A DNA stretch of 43,483 nt from an uncultured Peptococcaceae bacterium (lineage in GTDB: Bacteria; Bacillota; Desulfotomaculia; Desulfotomaculales; Desulfocucumaceae): positions 1-43,483 of the forward strand of contig CATZDY010000012.1 of the NCBI GenBank assembly GCA_958417755.1, written 5' to 3'. Below, one piece after another: positions 1 through 7,071 of the stretch. Numbering within the stretch: position 1 is the first letter of the stretch; every line of letters starts with the position of its first letter. The notes below the pieces were generated by a model. That model made no database searches. It saw only the letters and a list, made by a program, of their open reading frames with translations, and was not told the DNA's origin. The position numbers were made by a program, and so were the translations under genes.

Positions 1-13
1 CCCTGGTGAAGAA

Positions 14-35
14 CCCTTCCCTTACGAGGGAAGGG
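14..35. terminator. Hairpin ahead of the SASP gene
   Basis: Perfect 8-bp inverted repeat (CCCTTCCC / GGGAAGGG) with a 6-nt loop. It is probably the terminator of a gene lying before the window. No long T-run follows on the + strand, so this is a modest call. Confidence 0.45.
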
Positions 36-78
36 AATGTATTATGTATCGCGCTTAAACAAAAAAGGAGGAAAAGCC

Positions 79-273
79 ATGTCCCCGGGTCGTACAAAAA
101 AACAAAAGTCTCCGGAAGAATTGTTACGGGAAAAAATGAAATGGGAAATTGCAGAAGAGCTAGGACTTGCAGAAAAAATAAAAGAATATGGTTGGGGCGA
201 TTTAAGCGCCATGGAAGCGGGAAAAATCGGAGGCCTATTGGTTTCTCGTTTAAAACAAAAAAGCTCTCAATAA
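79..273 (+). CDS. Small acid-soluble spore protein, alpha/beta type
   Basis: This 64-residue protein belongs to the alpha/beta SASP family, which coats DNA in the dormant spore and protects it from UV and heat. The signs are the lysine-rich start, the central KWEIAEELGL segment, and the GWGDLSAMEAGKIGGLL segment that matches the conserved C-terminal family motif. The ATG at 79 is chosen because AAAGGAGG lies just upstream (64-71); an in-frame ATG at 37 has no ribosome site. The protein is close to the usual family length of 60-75 residues. It stands alone on the + strand, facing the phosphate transporter genes. A sigma-G promoter would be expected but lies partly outside the window. Confidence 0.9.
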   Translation: MSPGRTKKQKSPEELLREKMKWEIAEELGLAEKIKEYGWGDLSAMEAGKIGGLLVSRLKQKSSQ

Positions 274-308
274 AACCATCATAAGCCCATGTTTTTTACA
301 GTTTTATC

Positions 309-1313
309 TTATAAAAAAATAGCAATCACTTGATAACAAACAAATGCCAACACAATGGTAATAGGCAAGGTGATAAGCCAAGCTGTCACCATCTTTTTCC
401 CTGTGGACCAATTCACCCCTGAAAAACGTTTGGCAGTGCCAACACCCATAATGGCGGAAGAAATAACATGGGTAGTACTGACTGGCAATTTAAATAATGT
501 GGCTGTTAAAATCACGGAAGCTGAAGCAAAATCCGCCGCCACCCCGCTGGGGGGATCCAATTTAATGATTTTACTACCCACTGTTTTGATGATTTTCCAT
601 CCTCCCACAGAGGTTCCCAAAGCCATGGCAATGGCTGCGGATAGTTTGACCCACAAGGGAATATCCATGGTGCTATGAAATCCTCCGGCTATCAAAGCAA
701 AGGTAATAATGCCCATGGATTTTTGAGCATCATTGGTCCCATGGCTAAAAGCCTGCCATGCAGCGGTAAAAATCTGCATTGTTCTAAAACGACGATTCAT
801 TTTTGCTGGATTGGCTTTTTGAAAAACAAATCGAATCAAAGACATCACAATATAACCTGCAATAAAAGCTATTACAGGAGCTGTCACCAAAGCCACCAAA
901 ATCATGATAAATCCTGAAAAATGCACAGCCCCAAAACCAGCAGAAGCAATGACTGCCCCAGCCAGGGCCCCTATCAAGGCATGAGAAGAGCTGCTGGGAA
1001 TTCCGTAATACCAAGTGATTAAATTCCAAATAATTGCTGCTATCAAAGCTGATAGCACCACCAACAAACCATTTTCCAATTGAAAGGGATCTGCAATACT
1101 GCCCCCAATGGTTTTGGCTACCCCGGTAAAGCTTAAAGCTCCAATTAAATTCATCACAGAAGCCAATAAAATGGCGACTCTGGGTTTCAATGCTTTGGTA
1201 GAAACCGAAGTGGCAATGGCATTGGCTGTATCATGAAACCCATTGATAAAGTCAAAAGCCAGTGCAAAGAACACAACCCCAATGATTAACAATACATCTG
1301 TTTCCAAGATCAT
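309..1313 (-). CDS. pit: PiT-family inorganic phosphate transporter
   Basis: This 334-residue integral membrane protein is a PiT (PHO-4) family low-affinity phosphate permease, normally coupled to cations. Both family signature halves are visible: FINGFHDTANAIATSV near residues 23-38, and SHGTNDAQKSMGI near 190-202. About ten hydrophobic segments surround them. The length is usual for bacterial PiT. It starts 4 nt after the stop of the DUF47 gene, and GAGG at that junction serves as its ribosome site, so the two are translationally coupled. The DUF47-PiT pair is a common bacterial arrangement in which the PhoU-like partner is thought to regulate the transporter. Confidence 0.95.
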   Translation of the reverse strand: MILETDVLLIIGVVFFALAFDFINGFHDTANAIATSVSTKALKPRVAILLASVMNLIGALSFTGVAKTIGGSIADPFQLENGLLVVLSALIAAIIWNLITWYYGIPSSSSHALIGALAGAVIASAGFGAVHFSGFIMILVALVTAPVIAFIAGYIVMSLIRFVFQKANPAKMNRRFRTMQIFTAAWQAFSHGTNDAQKSMGIITFALIAGGFHSTMDIPLWVKLSAAIAMALGTSVGGWKIIKTVGSKIIKLDPPSGVAADFASASVILTATLFKLPVSTTHVISSAIMGVGTAKRFSGVNWSTGKKMVTAWLITLPITIVLAFVCYQVIAIFL

Positions 1314-1317
1314 AACC

Positions 1318-1938
1318 TCAAGAGTTCCTCATGATAAGCCCTTCTAGTATGTCAGCCACATCTTCACAAAAATCGGAAAAAGACTCCATCATGGTATACA
1401 ATTCCTTTTTCTTCATAATCTCAATGGGGTCGTGACACTGGGCAAAAAGGGATTTCAATGCATCTGTTAACAAATCGTCCGCAGCATTTTCCAAATCATT
1501 GATCTTATGGGTATATTTTTTCATGTCATCCAACTTATTTTGGACCAATAAATCCAAAGCAGCGCATAAATTTTCTACGCAAAGACCAATGTTCTTGGTA
1601 AACAAACGCACGTAATCGTCCTGTTCAGTAATACCGTATAATACAATGCGGGATGAACAAAATTCCAAACAATCCACCACATCATCCAATTGCAAGGTTA
1701 AACCCAAAATATCTTCCCGTTCCAATGGTGTGATGAAAGTCTTATTCAATTCCTTCATAATTTCATGGGTAAATTGATCCCCTTTATGTTCCATGATTTT
1801 AATTTGAATCACATATCGTTCGGCATTTTCTAAATCTTGAATCATTTGCACATAAATATTCGAAGCTTCCTTAATATTATCCCCTATCTTGGAAAAATAT
1901 TCATAAAACGTATTTTGCTTTTTTTTGAATATTTTCAT
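1318..1938 (-). CDS. DUF47 family PhoU-like protein
   Basis: This helical cytoplasmic protein of about 206 residues belongs to the DUF47 (TIGR00153) family of PhoU-like regulators found next to PiT transporters. Typical features are the basic start (MKIFKKKQ), the EHKGDQFTHEI segment, and the acidic metal-binding-type LTLQLDDVVDCLE segment. These helix bundles resemble PhoU and probably bind metal clusters. The start is uncertain. The ATG at 1938 gives the usual N-terminus, but GGGAG (1956-1960) is better spaced (8 nt) for an in-frame TTG at 1947, which would add three residues. It is first in a two-gene operon with the downstream pit gene. Confidence 0.88.
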   Translation of the reverse strand: MKIFKKKQNTFYEYFSKIGDNIKEASNIYVQMIQDLENAERYVIQIKIMEHKGDQFTHEIMKELNKTFITPLEREDILGLTLQLDDVVDCLEFCSSRIVLYGITEQDDYVRLFTKNIGLCVENLCAALDLLVQNKLDDMKKYTHKINDLENAADDLLTDALKSLFAQCHDPIEIMKKKELYTMMESFSDFCEDVADILEGLIMRNS

Positions 1939-1953
1939 AATGCCCAAAAACAA

Positions 1954-2409
1954 AACTCCCTTACGAAAACCTCATATACCCCATTCAATTGACAAAGCCA
2001 CCCTATCAATGGGATTCGTTGTTTTCTATTATTTACTGCTCTTATGTATTTTTTGCAACCAATAGGTACCGTTTTAGTAGATTCTGTGCTACTAAGCAAA
2101 ATCCTGCTAAATCGACATGCTCCCCAATTTATTTTCCTTTTCTCAAAGCCTTTTGTACTTTTCCACCAAAAAGGATTGGTCAGCATTTTACCAAAGGCCA
2201 ATAAGAAAGCGTTCAAAACCATCTTAACAGCTAACAAACTGCAAAAGCACCCTGGCGCGCTGTACCTTAAGTGGTTTTGATTTCTAAACCATGAAAAATT
2301 TTTCCTAATGGAAAAATTTGGCGAAATTATCACAAAAGGGGCCGGTTCGCTTCCGTAAAGGGGGGGTGATAACGTGTCGCCTGGAAAGTCTTCACGTATA
2401 TGTTTATGT
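1954..2409. other. Gene-poor stretch upstream of the DUF47-pit operon
   Basis: No convincing gene. A 179-codon open frame on the minus strand crosses this area but has no family resemblance, no ribosome site and no plausible composition. It probably holds the DUF47-pit promoter and decayed DNA downstream of the IS110 fragment. Confidence 0.4.
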
Positions 2410-2517
2410 TTACTTCTCTCGCGTAATTTTAAAAGGCTTTTCAATGACTGGACCATCAATGGAGACAATGGCAACTATACTTTTTCCTTTGGAAACATCA
2501 ATACCAACTGCATACAT
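2410..2517 (-). pseudogene. IS110-family transposase, N-terminal fragment
   Basis: The minus strand encodes 35 residues beginning MYAVGIDVSKGKSIVAIVS and then stops at TAA (2410-2412). GIDVSKGKS is the N-terminal signature of IS110-family DEDD transposases, whose first catalytic Asp is the D of GID. Full-length enzymes have about 400 residues, so over 90% is missing. The expected next part is not recognisable in the following 450 nt in any frame, which points to deletion rather than one nonsense mutation. AAAGGGGGT-like purines lie upstream of the ATG. Confidence 0.75.
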
Positions 2518-2760
2518 GTTTAACCCCCTTAGCAAAAGCGTTTCATCCCTTTTCCATATCTTCATCCTGGCTTTTTACACGAACGCATGAGGTTCAACTT
2601 GCTTAATCGAATGTATGATGTAAAGGATGAGCAACATTCCTCCCTTACGAACGTTAAGTTCAAGTGTAACTGCGCGTTGACCAATCCTTTATATACTATA
2701 AAAAAGAGTATACGTTATAAACCAATCAATGATTTAAACTTATACTCTTATGGTACCAGG
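2518..2760 (-). mobile_element. Possible IS110 left-end noncoding region
   Basis: About 240 nt without a gene directly upstream of the IS110 transposase start. In IS110 elements this is where the left end and the bridge RNA gene lie. An inverted repeat (AAGAGTATA 2704-2712, TATACTCTT 2741-2749) could fold into a hairpin. The assignment rests on position relative to the fragment only; the element's boundary was not identified. Confidence 0.3.
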
Positions 2761-2768
2761 TAACGCCT

Positions 2769-2840
2769 ATGATGACTTGGACAGAATTACTTACATTTTG
2801 TCTTGTAATAATTGGTTATTTCCTTATGTATAACATATAA
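2769..2840 (+). CDS. Possible 23-residue hydrophobic peptide
   Basis: ATG-ATG start and one predicted membrane helix (core LLTFCLVIIGYFLMY), then stop. The size and shape are like type I or holin-like toxin peptides, but there is no lysine-rich tail and only a weak ribosome site (AGG at 2758). It sits between two insertion-sequence remnants. It could equally be a chance frame. Confidence 0.25.
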   Translation: MMTWTELLTFCLVIIGYFLMYNI

Positions 2841-2867
2841 GAAATAGTGAAGGACACCTGATTGAAA

Positions 2868-2919
2868 TGCACCCCAAAAGTTAGACAAAAAAGTCTGACA
2901 AAGGAGGTGCATTTTTATG
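2868..2919 (+). mobile_element. IS3-family terminal sequence remnant
   Basis: The sequence TGCACCCCAAAAGTTAGACA, followed by AGTCTGACAAAGGAGG and an ATG at 2917, closely resembles the left terminal inverted repeat and orfA ribosome site of IS3-family (IS150-like) elements. The frame after the ATG runs only 39 codons and is not a recognisable OrfA. No matching right end (…AACTTTTGGGGTGCA) was found in the next 450 nt. This is therefore a one-ended scar. Confidence 0.5.
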
Positions 2920-3362
2920 CGTCAAGCAAGAACCCAGCGAATGAAACACGGTACGCAAAGGCCTTTGGTCTGCTTTTCTTTTGTCTCAAACCTGCCAAGT
3001 CATGCAAAGGGTGAACACAGAGTAAGGCAAGGCTGATTTTGGTAGTTTGCGGCAATTGAATGGAAGATGCAAAACTGATGCGCCCCATTGTCAATCATGA
3101 ATGAAAAAATTCATTGTCCAGGCACAAGCTCAGCAACCATTGTAGGCAGCATAAAAAAATCCTTTGGCACTTTTAGCAGGCGTCAGACAAAATGGATGAT
3201 AAACTACCATTGCCTGATAAAGTAAACCAAAGACAGCATCACTTTTCGCTATACCAACCTTGCTATTCAAAATTACTTCCTATGTGTTCACTGTGCTCAA
3301 ACCCTTTTAAAATCCAAACCTACCATTTGTGGCTAGATAAGGCCAAATTAATTTTCACCTTT
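2920..3362. other. Gene-free stretch next to the IS3 end
   Basis: About 440 nt with no supported coding frame and no clear terminator. It probably holds decayed insertion-sequence DNA and the 3' untranslated end of the iorA-iorB-paaK operon. Confidence 0.4.
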
Positions 3363-4583
3363 TTATTTTAACCGATAATCAAAAATTCGTTTGCTTTTTT
3401 TCTCGCTTCTGGGCAAGGTTCCCATTTCCACTGTTTGAGCTTGAATGCTAAGCCCTACCTTGTTTTTAAAATAACGGCCCAAAGCATGCTCTAATTCCAA
3501 GGCATTGGTATTGGCTATTCTCTCCACCTTTAAAAGCACTGTATCTTTGCCTGCCACATGATCAATATGCAGCTGGTATTCTGAGCTGAGTCCCTGAATA
3601 TTCCGCAAGGCGTCGTCTATCTGGCCAGGATAAATATTCACTCCTTTGACCTTGATCATATCATCCGTTCGGCCCATAATCCGACCAATCATGGGATGTT
3701 TGCTGCCACAGGGACATGTTTTTGTAACAAAGCGGGTCACATCATGGGTGCGATAGCGCAAAAGCGGAGCAGCTTCTTTGCGAAACGTTGAAATCACCAG
3801 TTCTCCCGTTTCCCCTGGGGGCAACAGGGTGCCGGTTTCTGGATCAATGATTTCAAAATATACCACATCATCCCAATAATGCATCCCTGTATGATAAGAA
3901 CAATCAATGCCAATACCAGGACCATACACCTCTGTTAAACCATAAATATCAAATAAAACGATCCCCAGCTCATCACTGATGCGTTGGCGCATTAAATCGC
4001 CCCATAGCTCTGAACCAATGATCCCTCGCTTTAAATGGATTTTATCCCCCAGGCCCCGTCTGGCCACCTCTTCAGCCAAAAGCAAGGCATAGGAAGCAGT
4101 GGAACAAAGGACTGTACTTTGAACATCCACCATCATTTGCAGCTGTTTTTCTGTATTCCCCGGTCCCATGGGGAGTACCATGGCCCCTAAACGCTCGGCT
4201 CCGCTTTGAAACCCAATGCCTGCGGTCCATAAGCCGTATCCAGGGGTTACTTGAACCACATCCTCTGGGGTTACCCCAGCCATGGCAAAGGCCCGGGCAA
4301 AGAGCATGGCCCAAGTATCCACATCATGCTTGGTGTAAGGAATGATAACCGGGCTGCCGGTGGTCCCGGAGGAAGAATGAACCCGCACCACATCCCGCTG
4401 GGGCACAGCCATTAACCCCAAGGGATAAGCATCTCGCAAATCGCTTTTATCTGTAAAGGGAATTTGGGCAAATTCTTCCATACTATGAATGGTCATGTTT
4501 CCAAAACGTTGGTGATAAAAAGGACTACAGGTAGTGGTTCGTTCTACAAAATCCTTTAAAATATCAAACATAGCCTCTGTCAT
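3363..4583 (-). CDS. paaK: Phenylacetate-CoA ligase family protein
   Basis: This 406-residue AMP-forming ligase makes aryl-acetyl-CoA from an aryl acetate, ATP and CoA, or works on the products of the neighbouring oxidoreductase. The AMP-binding P-loop-like motif HSSSGTTGSPVIIPYT is near residues 69-84. YGLTEVYGPGIG near 215-226, and the C-terminal hinge and lid (MGRTDDMIKVKGVNIYPGQI, then RSEKKSKRI), are typical of PaaK. CPCGS suggests the structural cysteine motif seen in many PaaK proteins. The N-terminus is about 25 residues shorter than most. The start ATG overlaps the iorB stop by 4 nt (ATGA) with GGAGG upstream, so it is the third gene of the ior operon. The aromatic substrate is inferred from context. 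Confidence 0.93.
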   Translation of the reverse strand: MTEAMFDILKDFVERTTTCSPFYHQRFGNMTIHSMEEFAQIPFTDKSDLRDAYPLGLMAVPQRDVVRVHSSSGTTGSPVIIPYTKHDVDTWAMLFARAFAMAGVTPEDVVQVTPGYGLWTAGIGFQSGAERLGAMVLPMGPGNTEKQLQMMVDVQSTVLCSTASYALLLAEEVARRGLGDKIHLKRGIIGSELWGDLMRQRISDELGIVLFDIYGLTEVYGPGIGIDCSYHTGMHYWDDVVYFEIIDPETGTLLPPGETGELVISTFRKEAAPLLRYRTHDVTRFVTKTCPCGSKHPMIGRIMGRTDDMIKVKGVNIYPGQIDDALRNIQGLSSEYQLHIDHVAGKDTVLLKVERIANTNALELEHALGRYFKNKVGLSIQAQTVEMGTLPRSEKKSKRIFDYRLK

Positions 4584-5176
4584 TTGGCGCCTCCCTTTGC
4601 CTGAACAAACCCCAATTCATAAGCTGCCAGATTCAAATCCCGATATTGTTCAGGCACGCAATGCGCCACAGCCTGCCGCATCACTGCATCAGAAAAAGGA
4701 AGCAAACCAGCCCCACAGGCTGCACCCAACAGCACCACATTCACTGCTTTGGCTGAACCAGCTTGTCCGGCTAAGGCCAAACCATCCACCAACAAGGGGG
4801 ATGCGCTATTGTCTTTGATATAAGTTTCAATGGCTTCCACCTGATATGTTTGTTGCCCCATGGCAACGCTCACTGGACGCAAAGCCTGGGCATTCACCAA
4901 AACCCGGCCCTGGGATTTGACATAACCCAGGTTGCGGGCAGTTTCAGCCAGCTCAAAGCCTAAAAGCAAATCCGCTTGTCCCAAGGGAATATAAGCGCTC
5001 TTTTCCCCTTCGCCAAAACGGATATGCCCCACCACAGAACCGCCCCGCTGGGCCATGCCAAAGGTTTCCATGGTGCGCACAAATATATCTTCCAGAATCC
5101 CCGCTGTGCTTAAAATCCGAGAAGCCAAGATGGTACCCTGCCCTCCCACGCCAGTGATCAATACGTTGAAGTTCAT
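4580..5176 (-). CDS. iorB: Indolepyruvate:ferredoxin oxidoreductase, beta subunit
   Basis: This 198-residue protein is the gamma-domain-type small subunit of the thiamine-dependent 2-oxoacid:ferredoxin oxidoreductase that converts aryl pyruvates to aryl-acetyl-CoA. The N-terminal ITGVGGQGTILASRIL is the family signature, followed by ETFGMAQRGGSVVGHIR, also conserved. The start is the ATG at 5176, which overlaps the iorA stop (ATGA) and follows GGGAGGGGGAGG. A longer in-frame extension to 5242 runs back into iorA and is not used. It acts as a heterodimer partner with IorA in the cytoplasm of an anaerobe fermenting amino acids. Confidence 0.95.
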   Translation of the reverse strand: MNFNVLITGVGGQGTILASRILSTAGILEDIFVRTMETFGMAQRGGSVVGHIRFGEGEKSAYIPLGQADLLLGFELAETARNLGYVKSQGRVLVNAQALRPVSVAMGQQTYQVEAIETYIKDNSASPLLVDGLALAGQAGSAKAVNVVLLGAACGAGLLPFSDAVMRQAVAHCVPEQYRDLNLAAYELGFVQAKGGAK

Positions 5177-6966
5177 GATTCCTCCCCCTCCCTGATGGCT
5201 CCTAACATACAAAGGTTTGTACAAAGGCCGCAACCATTGCACAAGGAATCATCAATGGCCACTTCAATGTCCTCCTCCAATACATACATAGCAGGACAAC
5301 CCAATTCTTTGATACACCGGTGACAGCCCACACAGGTTTCTTTGTCCACCTGCAGGTGTTTGGTGGAACGGAATAAGTTGACGCAAGGTGCTTCAAAGAT
5401 AATCACAGAAACCCCCTTGGTTTTCGCTGCTTTACGCACCAGCTCCTTGGCTTTATCCAGGGCAAAGGGATTTGCCTTTTCCACCAGGGCTACACCAATG
5501 GCTTTGCAGATACCATGGATATCTATTTTTTCCACCACTTGCCCCATCATGGTTTTGCCAATGCCTGGATGGGGTTGATGCCCTGTCATGGCAGTGGTGG
5601 AATTATCCAACACCACAATGGTAATATCCAATTGATTGTATACGGCATTGATGACCCCAGGAATACCTGTATGAAAAAAAGTTGAATCCCCCACAAAGGC
5701 AAACAGAGGGGCCTCAGGGGTAGCAGCTTTTATCCCCTGGGCAATGGTAATGCCAGCTCCCATACATAAACAAGTATCTGTCATATGCAAAGGCGGTGCA
5801 TTGCCCAAGGTATAACAACCAATATCCCCTGTATAAATGCCCCGACCCCCGGTGGCCTCTTTTACTGCATAAAAGGCTGCTCGGTGGGGACAACCAGCAC
5901 ACAACACAGGGGCCCGGCCGGGCAGCGCAATAGGCGGCAAAGCTTGGGCCTTCCCTTTAGTAAACCCAATCAAACCAGCCAGCATGTCCAGAACAAATTC
6001 ATAAGAATATTCCCCTGCCCAAGGACAATGACCGCTTTTTTTACCCAAAATCTCCACATCCATACGGCATTGATAGGCTGTTTCCATCAATCCCTCTTCC
6101 ACCACTGGCTCCAACTCTTCTAACACCAATACTTTTTCCACTGAAGATAAAAATACTGTGGCTGGCTCTAAAGGAAAGGGGTGAGACGTGCCTACTTTCA
6201 AAATCGTTACATCCAAACCATAGGTTTCCACAATTTCCTTCACATACCCATAGGTTACCCCGGACACCGCAATCCCTAAGCTGCCTCCTTTTTCCAATAC
6301 ATTGAACTCACTGTTGCCCAAGGACATGGCAATCCGGGGCAACATGTCTGCCAATTCACCATGCCGGCGGAAAGAAAGGGGCGGAAAGATGACCCATCGG
6401 GGGTCTTTTTCAAAGCCAGGGACTGGCCGCTCAAACCGTCCTCCAACCAAAGCAATGGTCTCACTTCCATGGCAGACCCGGGTAGTGGGACGCATGAGAA
6501 CAGGTTTGCCTATTTCCTCTGATAAAGCGAAGGCAGCTTTGGTCATCTCATAGGCTTCCGTGGGGGTTGCTGGATCAAAAACCACCAAATTGGCGTATTT
6601 GGCAAAACGCCGGGTATCCTGCTCTGTTTGGGAAGACATGGGACCCGGGTCATCAGCCACCAAGACCACCATGCCCCCTTTTACCCCTACATAAGCAAGG
6701 CTCATCAAGGGATCAGAGGCCACATTCAGTCCCACTTGCTTCATGGTAACCAAGGAACGGGCTCCAGCATAGGCAGCCCCAGCTGCCACTTCTAAGGCCA
6801 CTTTTTCATTCACTGACCACTCAACATGTATCTGATACGTATTGTTTTTCGCTATTGTTTCCAACACTTCGGTGGAAGGGGTTCCGGGATACCCCGAAAC
6901 CACCTGCACCCCCGCCTCAATGGCAGCAAAGGCCATTGCTTCATTGCCCATCAGCAGTTTTTTCAT
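5173..6966 (-). CDS. iorA: Indolepyruvate:ferredoxin oxidoreductase, alpha subunit
   Basis: This 597-residue catalytic subunit oxidises indolepyruvate and other aryl pyruvates from tryptophan, tyrosine or phenylalanine transamination, passing electrons to ferredoxin. The N-terminal pyrimidine domain begins GNEAMAFAAIEAG with SGYPGTPSTEVLE. The TPP-binding domain shows CAGCPHRA, then GDIGCYTLG and GDSTFFHTGIPG. The C-terminal 60 residues carry two [4Fe-4S] ferredoxin-type motifs (CVGCHRCIKELGCP and CNGCGLCTNLC). The length is usual. The start has AGGAGACG 7-8 nt upstream. The gene leads the operon iorA-iorB-paaK; 105 nt separate it from ileS with no clear terminator, so read-through from ileS is possible. 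Confidence 0.96.
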   Translation of the reverse strand: MKKLLMGNEAMAFAAIEAGVQVVSGYPGTPSTEVLETIAKNNTYQIHVEWSVNEKVALEVAAGAAYAGARSLVTMKQVGLNVASDPLMSLAYVGVKGGMVVLVADDPGPMSSQTEQDTRRFAKYANLVVFDPATPTEAYEMTKAAFALSEEIGKPVLMRPTTRVCHGSETIALVGGRFERPVPGFEKDPRWVIFPPLSFRRHGELADMLPRIAMSLGNSEFNVLEKGGSLGIAVSGVTYGYVKEIVETYGLDVTILKVGTSHPFPLEPATVFLSSVEKVLVLEELEPVVEEGLMETAYQCRMDVEILGKKSGHCPWAGEYSYEFVLDMLAGLIGFTKGKAQALPPIALPGRAPVLCAGCPHRAAFYAVKEATGGRGIYTGDIGCYTLGNAPPLHMTDTCLCMGAGITIAQGIKAATPEAPLFAFVGDSTFFHTGIPGVINAVYNQLDITIVVLDNSTTAMTGHQPHPGIGKTMMGQVVEKIDIHGICKAIGVALVEKANPFALDKAKELVRKAAKTKGVSVIIFEAPCVNLFRSTKHLQVDKETCVGCHRCIKELGCPAMYVLEEDIEVAIDDSLCNGCGLCTNLCMLGAIREGEES

Positions 6967-7071
6967 GCTATACGTCTCCTATCTCCATCAAAGAAATTGG
7001 ACTTTCTTTTCCCTCATCAGTTGGCGACTTGCCTCCAAAAAGGACCTTGGCTTATGCCAATATCCTAGGGA

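Noticed and set aside
1935..2474. 179-codon minus-strand open frame
   Set aside because: No family resemblance, no ribosome site, and it passes out of frame through the IS110 fragment.
5173..5242. Longer iorB start at 5242
   Set aside because: It would overlap iorA by 70 nt; the ATGA overlap with a strong ribosome site at 5176 is far better.
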